Position numbers and translations under genes: made by a program | Part shown: one piece after another, positions 36,798-48,454 of the stretch | How the letters are laid out: each line of letters opens with the position of its first letter | Position numbering within the stretch: the stretch's first letter is position 1 | From: Uloborus plumipes | Taxonomy: Eukaryota; Arthropoda; Arachnida; Araneae; Uloboridae | Assembly (NCBI GenBank): GCA_038373865.1 | Contig: JAXGGA010001153.1 | Location: 103,094-167,093, forward strand | Length of the DNA stretch: 64,000 nucleotides | Direction of reading: 5' to 3' | The notes under the pieces: model-generated | Told to the model about the DNA's origin: nothing | What the model saw: the letters and a program-made list of their open reading frames with translations, nothing else | The model's database searches: none

Positions 36798-37819
36798 AAA
36801 ATTTTGAAACGGTTTTGCCGTTATTTTGCAACGTGGTTTTCTATTCGTAACGTTGAACATAGCCGCAAAAACAATCAGGCCACAAGTAGTGACGTAGCGG
36901 AAAATATTTCAATGTGGTGTCATCTAAAAGTCGAAAAACGCTATTTTAGGCTCATATGTTGGGCGAGCCTTCTGTTGTGCATCGCTGGTTTAAACCATTG
37001 CGAAAAAAAAGGTCTTTAAAGTATATCTGCTCTAAGGTTTAAACCAAACACCACACGACCTCAGAGCAGTAACTTCCATACGATTTATCTACAAATTTAG
37101 TATTTTTCAAAAGTATTTTCCTTTTTAAACCTTTTTCGGAAAATAAAAGGGAAAATAATATCGTAAAAAATAAAGAAGATCTTTGGCTTAAAATAATTGC
37201 GCATCTTAATTGCAGTAATTATTCTGTATCTTCATAAAAGCGATTTTTAGTTCAAAAGCGCATCTTAACAGAGGTATCAATGATATCCGATTTCCTGTTT
37301 ATTAACTGTGAGGCTTAAAGCGTGGAAGTTTAAACGTTTTCTGAAGAGTGTCCCCTTCAAATGGAAAAAATTCTAATACAATATCATATCTTTGATTGAA
37401 TTGTGAATATATATACACTCATCGGAAACACCAAATATGAAAATTAACAAAATATTATGAAATTGTAATCAAATCTGCCGTTATCTTGAGAGTATAAAAT
37501 TACATTAATTAAGATGGCGAAATTGATTAAATTTTGCCTTAACAAAGTTTTTAATAAATATCTTGAAAGAAATGTTAACTGAGAATCTTTTCATCACTCT
37601 TCTGACGATTAATTAAAAACCTCTTGTTTCTTTGTTGCTCATATAAAACTTAAAAGTAATAAGTTAAGTATAAATAACACAGGCCAACAAAAAAAACCTT
37701 TTTGAAAACTTTTTTAATTTTAATAGCTGATCTTGATAGATTTTTATGTGCTGAATCCAAATCTGCTTGTAGTTTTTATGTATCACCCTTAGTTTCCAAG
37801 CAAAATGTATTTTATTATA
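36798..37819. other. Intergenic, no gene recognised
   Basis: AT-rich; no coding or repeat signal beyond short A/T runs. Confidence 0.3.
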
Positions 37820-38467
37820 CAGGGTGTCCACTCCAATCGTGGACCAATAGCTAATTTCTAAACCGTTAGAGATAAGCATATAGTTTATTTGGGAAAAAAT
37901 CTCCAAATTACGAAAGGAATTTTGGGTCTATTCAATGTTTTTCAAAAAATCAAATTTTGAAAGAGTTACGAAATTTAAATTTTTATACAGCCCCCCAGTC
38001 CTATCAATCATATTTAGTGAAACATTCTTGACACTGTAACGTTTAAAACTAAAAAAAATCACTCTTCTACCACAAAAATTGACCGAGTTATGACGTTTTG
38101 AAAAATCAAGATTTTGCATTGTTTCATGACGTCATCGAGAGATCGCTTAAGACCGTATGCGAAATCAATGCAAAATCTTGAATTTTCAAAACGTCATAAC
38201 TCGGTCAATTTTTGTGGTAGAAGAGTGATTTTTTTTAGTTTTAAACGTTACAGTGTCAAGAATGTTTCACTAAATATGATTGATAGGACTGGGGGGCTGT
38301 ATAAAAATTTAAATTTCGTAACTCTTTCAAAATTTGATTTTTTGAAAAACATTGAATAGACCCAAAATTCCTTTCGAAATTTGGAGATTTTTTCCTAAAT
38401 AAACTATATGCTTATCTCTAACGGTTTAGAAATTAGCTATTGGTCCACGATTGGAGTGGACACCCTG
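37820..38467. mobile_element. 648-bp foldback element with ~300-bp arms and TA flanks
   Basis: CAGGGTGTCCACTCCAATCG at the left end is mirrored by CGATTGGAGTGGACACCCTG at the right, and pairing continues almost perfectly for about 300 bases per arm. The two arms encode the same 63-residue stretch on opposite strands, which shows how little they have diverged. The short centre includes TGACGTCA. TA flanks both ends, and the CAGGGTGTCC terminus is common in Tc1/mariner-type MITEs. Confidence 0.9.
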
Positions 38468-40626
38468 TATAGTCTAATACCCATTTACAGTATATAGGGA
38501 AATCAATGAAACACTGTAGAATCGTAAAAATGGTTTGTATTTACAGTAAAATACTTGGAATAGTAATTTTATGTGACGATACAAGGTTCACTTGTCAACT
38601 GGAATTGCTTTATATTTTCTTTCCCTTTTTTCCTTGAAGCTTCTTGTGTAGCTTTTCCTGCGATGAATAGCTTGCTGAACTTCCCGGTGAAGTGACCAAC
38701 AGTAATCCCCCATCATGTTGTAGCATGTGTTTCAGCAGTGCTGCCAACATCATCTTTGTTCATTAGACCTATTTTTTCATGTTATCTTAACTATGAAAAA
38801 GCTGTTAAATTCTAAAAATGTTTCTTTATTTCATGAATGTAACTATAAAATGTGAATAAATGGTGGGTGATACAACTTTTTAAGCATCATATTTGGATTC
38901 AGCAACCTAAACAACATAAGAATAAGGTATTTTCATTAAAAAAGTTTTTTCATCGTTGGCCTGTGTAATGAATGAACAGTTTTGAAAAAGATCTTTTAGA
39001 AAAATGCTCTGAAGAAAACACTTTTTTAACTTCAGTAACCTACTTATCTTTTGAATAATTTCAAAGATAATTAATTTTTTCGGACCTTTATCAATCATTA
39101 ATTATGTGTTGTGGGCATGAGATAAAGGGCAGACCGTGTAGAGATTTCAGAGAAAAAATACAAGACCTGCCGGATAGAGAAAATATCACAGACAAAACCA
39201 CGCTCCAAGTCGTGAGCACTATCTCCTTTTTTTTCTTTTGTCAGCAAAATATCTCGGTTTTTTTTTTTCTTTTCATCAACAGCAGCAGAGTTAACCTTTT
39301 TTTTTCAACAGCAGCAGATGAGTTAACCTTTTTTTTTTTTTTTTTAGTTGCCAAAACAAAAGGCTGGCTATTGTTCAAATTGCTTTTAATTGCGATGTAT
39401 GGTTTTCAATGTTCTTTTAAATGCCTTTAGTTGCACTTGGGATTTAAATTTAAGGTTATTAAATATATCAGCCACGGCTTGCCTGTGGAAATTATTTAAC
39501 AGAAGTTGCATGCTACCCTATTGTTGCTGCAATCCATTCCACTGCAGAAACTATTTTCACTTCGCTCGAAATTAAAAAATAGTAATAAGTTCTAAAGCAG
39601 TGAATAAAATGGTAAATAGAGTAATATTAAAGTAATAAAATAATCTATAATGTACCAAATTAAATTATGAATGGTACTGAAAAAGTCAAAAGCCAATTAT
39701 AATAGTAATAAAATGACATTAGTTAAATAACATAATTAAAAATATAAATAAAACTGAAAAATACACCAACAAAACTAAATGAAGTATTTTTCAAAAGAAG
39801 CTATTTAAAGTATTGTAATAATATTTAGCAATTTTTTATGTCCAAGAAAAGAACAACGCGAGAAACTTAGAGTCATTTTAAAATTGTGTCAAAAATCGCC
39901 TTTATTGAAAATCTTCCTCTAAAGCACTTCACTGTGTCTTACTTCTTTCATTGCGCATGTCTGTTGGTTCACAACGGACTGCCATCTATCGGAGTTCTTC
40001 GAGACAAGAGAAATTAACTTTTGGTTCATTTCTAAATTTAAATTTAAAAACTAGCCAATCAAAAAATTTAATTCGAATATTGCTTGGATTTATCACCATA
40101 ACAACTGCATCATCGGATTGCCGCAAAGTGGCGCCAATGTCTCCTGTAGCGAAGCAAATATAGTAGGAATTTAGTATTTAGGAGGCGTTGATATATTTCG
40201 GTCTAGTGAAAACAAAAATCAATCATGATTGCTTAAAAAAACTTATGTTCCGTCCGTGGAGTTTAACTAAATAATGATCCTTCTTTGTTTCATATTATTT
40301 TTCATACCATCAAAACACCGAAAGTTGAGTTAAAAGTTTCACTACTTTTCTTTAACTAGTAAAATCTTAAAATATGAAATATTTGGCAAGTATTGCTGAT
40401 CACCAATTTAACTTACAATTATTTTCAACCTCTTCTGAAATCGATATATTTGCCCTTTTATAAAGTTTAAAACCAGATCAAAATTCCTAACATCTTTACT
40501 GCCATTAAAGCCGCCCTCTAGTTTTCTACCAAAGCTGTCCATTATCATTTGATGAAAGCGAAATTGTATGCAAATACATTCAAAAAACACTTTTACTATA
40601 ATTGTTTACCCTCTATTTTAAAATAT
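38468..40626. other. Intergenic, no gene recognised; T-rich direct duplication at 39240-39350
   Basis: A duplicated phrase 'caacagcagcag(atg)agttaacc' followed by poly-T occurs at 39278 and 39307. A strongly A/T stretch with a TAATAAAAT-like cadence runs from 39590 to 39780. No protein-like frame was recognised. Confidence 0.35.
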
Positions 40627-41008
40627 TAGGTTGGTGCGTATGAAATGTCAGATTCTCTTTACATGCGGACGTTTGTCTCCCTGTTTTCGTTATACTTTTG
40701 TCTTTGGCATAACCTCATTCATAGTCGTATTGTCCATTGCCAGAGACTCATTTCAGCAAAATAGGTTTTCTCGAAGGTCTTCCCTTTTGTTATTTCTTTT
40801 GAGTTTATTGCCGATATGAATTCTGCCGACACACAAAACAATTGCGAAACTGAACGAACTGGAATATGAAGTTTTGCAGCATCCACCATATTCACCGGAT
40901 CTCTCGCCGACCGATTTTCATTTTTTCAAGCATTTAGAGCTGTTTTTAAGAGGCAAACACTATGAAAATGAAGATAGTCTAAAAAACTCGATATCAGAGT
41001 TTATTAAT
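40627..41008 (+). pseudogene. Mariner relic, internally deleted (5' end joined to C-terminal transposase)
   Basis: Starts with the mariner-type terminus TTAGGTTGGTGCGTATGAAA. After ~190 bases it jumps to the transposase C-terminus: KLNELEYEVLQHPPYSPDLS, then PTDFHFFKH, then FLRGKHYENEDS (the third catalytic Asp region and after). The first two catalytic Asp regions are missing, so most of the gene has been deleted. The 3' terminus is also missing, because the sequence runs straight into the end module at 41012. It is a different subfamily from the 26.6-27.8 kb copy. Confidence 0.85.
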
Positions 41009-41011
41009 TCA

Positions 41012-41210
41012 CCCTACTTTCAAATTTTTCATTTTTCGATATTCATTTTACCTTTTTATTTTTTTAACTTGGCGATATTTTTTGGACTTGGCGATATTTT
41101 TTTAACTTGGCGATGTTTTTTGGACTTGGCGATATTTTTTAGATGCATTAAGCTACTTTTGATACTTTTTTCGTCTTTCTTTTATTTTTAACGGGAAAGT
41201 AGGCTAAAAA
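41012..41210 (+). repeat. Solo 3' end module of the composite repeat (copy D)
   Basis: Matches only the last ~170-200 bases of the composite family (17971-18137, about 51322-51516, about 55825-56019). It begins CCCTACTTTCAAATTTTT, has reiterated CTTGGCGATATTTTTT motifs and finishes ACGGGAAAGTAGGCTAA. This copy has four CTTGG(C)GAT-type units. The CCTACTTTC / GAAAGTAGG pair gives the module its own short inverted ends. Confidence 0.8.
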
Positions 41211-41879
41211 TGGATGCATATTTGTATGTTTATTCCTTATACAAATCCAGTTTTCATCGAATTTTAATCAAACTTGGCACAAAGGCTCCTTGATGCACTT
41301 GAATTCACATGGGCGGGGTTTTAAAATTTTAAAAAATTCAAAAAGCTAAAAATTCAAATTTTTTGTCTCAAAATGGCCATTTTCTTTCAATTTTGAATAG
41401 ATAGAGTAATAGAGATAAGCCTTTAAGCATATAAATTGATAACATTTAACACATTTAAATATGATTATTTTCCGACAAAGATTACGATTAACAATGTAGT
41501 ACCTGGGGACCGAGCCCACTCGGTTAAAAAAAAAAGAGGTTTGTAAACTCGTGTTTTTTTCTAAAATGCGAAGTACTTATTTAGATAAACTTGAAAAGCA
41601 TTTTTAACCCTTTGGTTGCAATTACGCATTTAAAACAGCCGTAATTTGTTTTAAAAAACACAACCTTATTTAACATTTTGAAGCAAAAATGGGACACCGG
41701 TGTCCCACTGAACGAAACACCGATCTCCCAAGAATATTTTACGCAGAAAGGGACACTACTGTTCTGTGCTGTATTACATAACCAGAAAATTATTAAAATG
41801 CTAAATATAATATTTTACTCTTATTTTACCATAAATTAATGCAGAGTAATGAACAAAGTATGAAAAATACGTTGATAAA

Positions 41880-42325
41880 ATTCTGTGTCAAAGGGTTGAT
41901 CCATGCTCACCGTAAAATCACACCCAATTTCATTTCATTTGGCGCCGAAGGCGCGGGAGGAGTTGATGAGAATATATGCAGAGTCCCTGTTCTCCAGTAC
42001 GCATTTAGTCCAGTTGGTTTTGACTTTCACTTCACTTGACACTCCAAGGTTCCCCCCGTACATACCACGACTCGTGGTTTAACCGGGATGGGGCCTTGAA
42101 GAGCGCTCTGTTCATTTTTGAACAGACCCAAGGGCCGAGCAGACCCTTGGCCCAGCATCCCCCTGAGGTATCGTTTCACTTGAAGGATTTTATGACCACG
42201 AACATTTTTAACGTCCCCCAGCCACCATTTATGAAGACTGTGGATCTTTGATCAGCTGGGCTTCCTCTATATGATCGGCCCGGGACCCTCCGGTTACGAG
42301 TCCGACGACTTACCGATCGGACTAC
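41880..42325 (-). mobile_element. tRNA-derived SINE, minus strand
   Basis: On the minus strand the head (about 42325-42260) resembles a decayed tRNA: TAGTCCGATCGGTAAG at the A box, GTCGGACTCGTAA in the anticodon arm, and a degenerate B box in GGAGGGTCCCGGGCCG. The body shares 'gatccacagtcttca...aatg(g)tggctggg...cgttaaaaatgt(t)cgtgg' with the plus-strand copy at 46775-47160, so both belong to one SINE family. The segment is GC-richer than its flanks. Exact target duplications were not resolved. Confidence 0.7.
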
Positions 42326-42616
42326 AAAATCCAAAACTTTATCTAAATACAAAGTTTTATCAAAATCGTTTGAGCCGTTTTCGAGATCCGAAATATATGT
42401 ATGCAAGAATTGCTCGTCTAAAGATATTAGATGTAATTTTGTTTCGAAACTTAATATTTTAAGAATGAGTTTCATATTTATTGATTTTTTACCTGAAATA
42501 TCTTACTAAACACTCTTGAGGAGGAAAAAAAGTATTTTAAAACTAACTATAACACTTTTATACTCAATTTTGAAATCGCACTTGAAAAGTAAAGTAATCT
42601 GATTTTTATATACTGT

Positions 42617-42718
42617 AAGTTACCATAAAATTCAATAGATGTCGGTGGACAATTACCACTGCTTTTATCCCATGGCTTTTGAATAAATGAAACAGCTTGT
42701 TATCTAGTGAAGCCTTGC
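42617..42718 (+). mobile_element. 3' fragment of the CAAGG...CCTTG element family
   Basis: Matches 58500-58599: 'ttaccataaaattcaatagat', 'gtc(g)gtggacaa', 'gaaacagc(t)tg', and the end TATCTAGTGAAGCCTTG. Only about 100 bases remain, with no 5' half nearby. Confidence 0.75.
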
Positions 42719-43063
42719 TTTAACATTTCAAAAACAATAACAATTTAACGTTGCCAAATACCATAATTTGAACTTGCGCTGATGTGATTAAATATGAAAT
42801 CCAATTGTTATAACAAAACGTGGTCGCCACGGAAACAGTAACAATGAAAGTAATCATAAAGAAAATGGCGGCATAAAAGCTTCTCAAATTGCAATGAAGG
42901 CACAAAAAAAACGGGGTTTTTTGTGAAAACTCGCGTTTTTACAGAAAAAACGCCGACGTAAATGAACTCAGAAACCAAAACTCTATCTAAATATAAAATT
43001 TTATCGAAATCGTTAGAGCCGTTTTCGAGATCCGAAAAATAAATAAATGTATAAATAAATATA

Positions 43064-44728
43064 CAGTGGCTCACAAAAGTGTTCGTACACCTTAAAAAAT
43101 TGTATTTAAAAAAAAATTCCCTGAAATTGAGTTTGGATATGAAGGCCAATATTTTTTCCCATAATCTCTGAATCATTCTGAATAAAATCCTGTATTTGTT
43201 TTTGAAATATTGACTGATTTTCCCTTTGAAATGAGTCAAAAAGCGAAGACACACAGGAATAAGATGCCACAAAAGTTCGTACACTGCAATATTTTCCAAG
43301 CAATTCCTGATTTAAGTTCACATCTGTCGTTTTTTCATTATTCTTGCACTGTATTGACACTGAAAAAGCATTTGGCTGTAACTTTTTGCTATTTTACTTC
43401 GAAATAATGTACTAACTATTTTTGAATGCCTTGTATTTGTAGAAAAAAGCAGACAACGATAAAAATTGGATTATTTTTCATCATAATAGTAGTAAGTCGG
43501 CTCAAAATATCTCTAAGTTAATTCTTTTTTAATTCCTTAGTGAAATTTATGTTAAAATGCTTTGAAGAAAAAAATCGGAGAGAAACCTAGGTAAGAAAGG
43601 GTCAACTGGCAAAACCTCCTGTAATACGTTGTTTGAGGTTTATGGTTAGAAAATTTATGAAAAATCTACATTTGAGAGCTATAAAAGTTTCTGCAGAATT
43701 TAAGGAAGCATTTTATGTTTCAATTTCAACTGAAAAGGTTCGCCCAATCTTCTAAACAGCTGGAATACTTGGGCACTTTAACCTCAGAAAATGTTTTGTT
43801 AGTTCAAATAACATAACACTTAGGATTTTCTTCACAAAATAAATGATAAATAACCCCAAAATGTTTTAGAATAACGACATATTTGCAGATAGAAGTAAAT
43901 TTAACATTTTTGGGGATAATTATAAGGGGGGGTGAGAAAAAGTTATGAGTTTAATTCTAAGAACTTAGTTGGAAAAGTTAAATGAAGTGGTGATAGAGAT
44001 GTTCTTGAATAAGGGTGTTTGTCAGCAGCAGGACTTAGTAATTTATATTTATTGATGGAGTGCTGAAGCATACTGTTTATTTAAATATTTTACAATGCAA
44101 TTTAAAACTATCGGCCCAAAATTTGGGCACTGGAAGCAACTTGCTTTTCTTTCCTAGATAACTGTAAGAATCACACGGCTTTCAACGTTCATTTTTGGCT
44201 TCTCTAAAACTGCCAAAACTTGTGTAAATACAACCCAAGTTATCCTTAAACTTAGTTTAAACCTAATGGAACAAAATTGGAGAAAACTGGAGGTTAGAGT
44301 GCAAAAATACCACAATAAAACAAAAAGCAAATAAAAAGCAGTATAATGATCAAAGAGTGAATAAACATGGACGTAGATATCACAAAAACTAACCAAATCT
44401 AATCCAAGGCGTTTAAAAGCTATTGTAGATACTGAAGAATAACACACTAAATGATAAAACAATGAAAAATTAGATTATTTACAACTATGTAAATATTTCT
44501 TCAAAACGTATGAAGACTTTTGTGAGATCAATATCATGATACTTTTTGATTATCAATTTCTTAAAAATCAAGTTTTGTTAAATTATTAAAATATTTCATG
44601 TAGTTTTGTAACGAATAGATCAAAGATCTTACTATTAAACACCCAGTCCGAAATATTAATTTTATTTCTTGAAAAAAGCTTGATTTCATTGAAAATGGTA
44701 AGTGTATGAACACTTTTGTGAGCCACTG
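43064..44728. mobile_element. Tc1-type element, 1.67 kb, TIRs intact, coding capacity lost or unrecognised
   Basis: The TIRs CAGTGGCTCACAAAAGTG and CACTTTTGTGAGCCACTG are perfect inverses at the ends, followed inward by TTCGTACAC and GTGTATGAA. TA flanks both sides. A third copy of the motif (CACAAAAGTTCGTACACTGC) lies at 43268-43287. Length suits a complete Tc1-like element, but I could not find the DDE motifs in any frame, so it is either badly decayed or non-autonomous. It sits inside Helitron-type sequence whose empty counterpart is at 42380-42440. Confidence 0.85.
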
Positions 44729-44920
44729 TATATACAAGAATTGCTCGTTTAAAGGTATTAGATAGATAATCATTTTGATGCTCACCTGTTTCATTTTAGC
44801 ATGAAATAAGTTAAAAACAATAACTGCTACAATTATTTGTATTCAACACTATTTGAACCACTGTTACGAACAACTATGTTGTATTAATAAGTAACCGGGC
44901 AACGCCGGGTAATAAGCTAG

Positions 44921-45323
44921 TTTGTACATTTATTTGTATGTTTGTATATTTGTTTCTCATACAAATCCAGTTTTCGTCGGATTTTCATCCAAATTGGCAC
45001 AGAGGTTTCTTGATGTACTAGATTAACACAGGCTGGGTTTTGAAATTTTAAAAAAATTCAAAAAGATTAAATTTCTATTTTTTGTCTCAAAAACGCCATT
45101 TTCTTTCATTTTGAATAGGTAGAGTAGTAGAGATAAGCCTTTAAGCGACCAAGATAAATTTAACACATTTAAATAAGAATATTTTCCAACAAACATTACG
45201 ATTAGCAATGAATTAACAATTTAAGGTTCACTTTTTTTGTTTTAGCATGAAATAAGTTAAAAACAATTATAATTAGCTATGTTGATTTAATAAGCACCCG
45301 GGCAACACCGGTTAAAACGCTAG
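44921..45323 (+). mobile_element. Short Helitron-like element directly behind another Helitron end
   Basis: Runs from just after the previous CTAG to the hairpin CCCGGGCAACACCGG, then TTAAAACGCTAG followed by T. It contains the family phrase TTTTCGTCGGATTTTCATCC and 'ttggcacagaggtttcttgatg'. At ~400 bp it is non-autonomous. Two 3' ends in direct succession (44920 and 45323) fit the tandem arrays that Helitrons are known to form. Confidence 0.75.
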
Positions 45324-45657
45324 TAAATAGATAAAATTATTAGTTTGTTAGCTCATCTCGACATAGCATAAAGTGAAGACACCAGGAAGATGAAGCGTCG
45401 ATTTGTTTGAAAGCACAAAACATGCCTGTAAGAGAAGGAAACTAAGTGTGAAGTCACTATATCTGTTCACAAAACAAATGAGGTGTGAATGTAAAAATGT
45501 TTCCCATAAGTAATGATTTGCGGCTTTAAATTTCACGACAACAGACAGAAAAATTAAAATTTGCGGAGCATTGTTTTCAACTCGGGAATGGATTGACATG
45601 TTATTGTTCCCAAAATATATTTTCTACCTTTTAGGGCATCATTACACGCAACAAAAG

Positions 45658-46105
45658 AGAACAACGAATATTCTTCCTCTATAAGCACTCGTGTGCACTT
45701 CAAAAAAATGAACTGTTCTTTTTACAGTATAATACTGGCAACCGAGGTTCCAATTTAAACCTGTAAAATACACAGTAATAAACTAAAATCAGCAATTTTA
45801 CAGTTTCTTTCTGTACAATTTTACCAATTTACAGTTTATTGCCATAAAATTCAACTGTATTATACTGTAAAAACAACAGTATATACTGGCAGAACAGATT
45901 CAAGTTTAAAACTGTAAAATGCACGGTAATAAACTGCAAAACTTGCAATTTTAGTTCATTACTGTTAAATTGCTAATTTTACAGTAATGAACAGTAAACT
46001 GTTACTGTAAAATTAGCAATTTTATTGTTAATTACTGTAAAATTAGCCATTTTTGTTTATTACTACAAAATTAGCTGTAGAACAACGAATATTCTTTCTC
46101 TATAT
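45658..46105. mobile_element. CACTG-family copy 4 (truncated), bracketed by a 25-bp direct repeat
   Basis: Begins at 45696 with CACTTCAAAAAAATGAACTG and contains the family phrases TATAATACTGGCAACCGAGG and ACTGTAAAATGCACGGTAAT. The right end is missing. The phrase ACAACGAATATTCTT(C/T)CTCTATA occurs just left of the element (about 45661) and again immediately after the break (about 46082), so the right edge is a duplication junction rather than a terminus. Confidence 0.7.
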
Positions 46106-46774
46106 GTATAAAATCGCATATGTAGAGAGAATGTTAACTATGAAAAATTTAGAAGGTCTATTAGCTAACTTCTCTCAGTTTAGCTAACTCCTTAGAATGC
46201 AAAAAAAAAACTAGAAAACGTTAAGCGAAATATTTTCCAAAAATGAACAAATGGTTAGCAGCACTTAGGAAAATTCCTGCTCAGCATATTACTTTAATGT
46301 CTACATATAGTTCCCTAATGCTTCTTGTTCCCTACTTTCAATATTACTTTCAATTTTTTTCTCTCTCTTTTTTAGTTAAAAATGCTTTCCCTTAATAGAG
46401 CAGAGAGCTCAGGGGAGCAATTTTTCCCAAAGAAACAACAAGAAAAGTTCGGTTAATACCATTCCACCACCACTACTTGAAAAAGTGAAGTTTCATAAAA
46501 ATGTATTTCTGAATTTTAATTTAGCTTGAGGCTAGTTAGATACTCCTAGAAATATTTAATGAAAAATAGTCGCTTTAAACTCAATCTTGAAATGAATGTT
46601 ATAAACATATACATTACATGTATTTGATGTCTGCAAATTACATAGCGAAAAAGAGTGATTTACTGAATGCAATTTACAAGGGATGAACGAAATTACATAT
46701 TACTTTAGAATAGAGAAACTATGCCAGTTTAATAGTATTGAAAATGTCCTATGTGCCTTTCTTTTGCGTTACTC
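46106..46774. other. Intergenic, no gene recognised
   Basis: AT-rich; a 'agctaact(c/t)' phrase repeats at 46150-46190. No coding signal. Confidence 0.3.
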
Positions 46775-47160
46775 TGCAAATGCACCACGGTGGCTTATCG
46801 AAAAGACGTAAGATTCTTAATTGGAGAGTTCCAAGTTCGAAGTCAGGAGGTTTAAGATCCTCCGTGTTCACTAATAATGACTGGGACACATTAAAAATGT
46901 CGTGGTAGCAAAGTCTTCCAAGTTCCCATTCCAAATACATATCTTTGGAGGTGCTAAACCAGGAATTGTTCAGCTTTTGTTTATAGATCACAATTATCGA
47001 AATGTTGATAGAGGGTGCTTCCATCTATTGCGTGCTGTTTAATCTAATTTTGACCTCCACCCTACTGGTGCTCTGAAAACGGAAGCCGTCAGGGAGCTAC
47101 TCCTAGCTCCATGGAAGCGGTACCTTTCTGCGTCAAATGGCGTAGCACTATGTAATCGGG
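46775..47160 (+). mobile_element. tRNA-derived SINE, plus strand
   Basis: The head has an A-box-like GGTGGCTTATCGAAAAGACG and a B-box-like AAGTTCGAAGTC with tRNA-like spacing. The body (46850-46930) shares 'gatcctccgtgttcactaat...ctgggacacattaaaaatgtcgtgg' with the minus-strand copy at 41880-42325. The 3' parts differ. It is GC-richer than the surroundings. No poly(A) or clear target duplication was resolved. Confidence 0.6.
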
Positions 47161-48300
47161 TTCGGGTATCCAAGTGGTTTAAGTAACAATCTCATCAGTA
47201 AATCTATTCCAGCCACGGATTTGCATATTTTACTTAATCAAATCAAAGGTAGTGCAGAGTCTTGATTTTAGTTCAGAAAAGAATACAGGAAGTGGCTGAA
47301 TCTAGTGGATGTCACGTAGAATCCAGTCAAAATGTCGTCACCAAAATATCTTGGAAGAAAACATTCTTTCCTTGCTACCGAAGCTCCTACTTTTTTTTTT
47401 TTTTTCAAGAAATATTTTCAGTCTTTTTTTTTTTTTTTTTTTCAAATTAGCAAGTTAAGCTCAACCATTGAGTTGAGAGAATTTGAGAATTTTTTTTTTT
47501 TTTTTTTTTTTTTCAAATTAGCAAGTTAAGCTCAACCATTGAGTTGAGAGACTTTGAGAAATCTTTTTCGTAGGCGCAGTTGCAAAAATTTAGCATAATT
47601 TCACTTTAAGTCACTATTTTACTTGACAAAACGTTGCGAAAGGAGCACAACTAGAGACCGACAAAAACTGAAAAATGCTAGAAGCCAGTGAGAAAGCTTT
47701 ATTCTCTAGGGAAAAAAATTCTCTGAGTTTATAGGAAAACTAAACGTAACATGGCATGTGAAAGATTCTTATCCTAAAAAAACTAGGTAAAACTTGTTTT
47801 TTTTAATCACCCGGGAAACCTAGATCTCGGGATTTGTTGGACTAGTTATCTATACTATTTCTGTGGTACATTTCTGTTCAGAAAAAAAAAGATGCGAATT
47901 GTTATTGCCGCGAATTAGGAGAGTTCTCAAGAAAAAGACTTGACATAAGCTTAAAGTTTTAAAAGGGTTGTTTAGAGTTATAAGATTTATTTAAAGGGTT
48001 TAATACGCTAAAACTTATTTATCGAAATATTTAATAAAACATCAGCAAAATCAACCGAGAGAGGAATTCTGGTATCAAAATTATTTTACTTAGTGTTTTA
48101 AAAACAAATTACTTTATTTATTTAAGAACAATACAGGGTGCTCCTTTATAACCTGTAAGACCTTCATTTCCGCAACTGGTCGTCGTAGATTCATGCCTGC
48201 AATTACAAAAATTATCAAAATGAAGTAAAAATTTAAGATGTTAACAGTTTGAAGAAGAAAAGAAAAATACTCAAAAATACAAAATGTAACTTTTCATACG
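47161..48300. other. Intergenic; includes a ~75-bp tandem duplication with long poly-T
   Basis: The phrase 'caaattagcaagttaagctc...gttgagaga' occurs at about 47442 and 47514, each preceded by a long T-run (47424-47441, 47491-47512). A further T-run is at 47393-47405. The rest is AT-rich without coding signal. Confidence 0.5.
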
Positions 48301-48307
48301 GGTTATA

Positions 48308-48454
<147 letters not shown>

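Larger units (their letters stand above)
41213..44920 (+). mobile_element. Helitron-like segment with 3' hairpin, loaded with later insertions
   Basis: The 5' part (41220-41520) matches 44935-45230 and 58600-58860 ('cttatacaaatccag...tttcatcgaatttt...cttggcacaaagg'). The 3' terminus is the hairpin CCGGGCAACGCCGGG followed by AATAAGCTAG and then a host T, a typical Helitron 3' end. Two related inner stretches carry 'cgttttcgagatccgaaa' (42379 and 43020). The interior holds a SINE, a fragment of the CAAGG family and a Tc1-type element, so this may be two overlapping Helitron copies. No Rep/helicase frame was recognised. Confidence 0.6.

Noticed and set aside
42808..43299. 163-codon minus-strand frame
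   Set aside because: Crosses the left boundary of the Tc1-type insertion, so it cannot be an ancestral gene, and it matches nothing I recognise.
44154..44462. 102-codon minus-strand frame tested as a Tc1 transposase
   Set aside because: No HTH or DDE motifs could be recognised; hydrophobic composition looks accidental.
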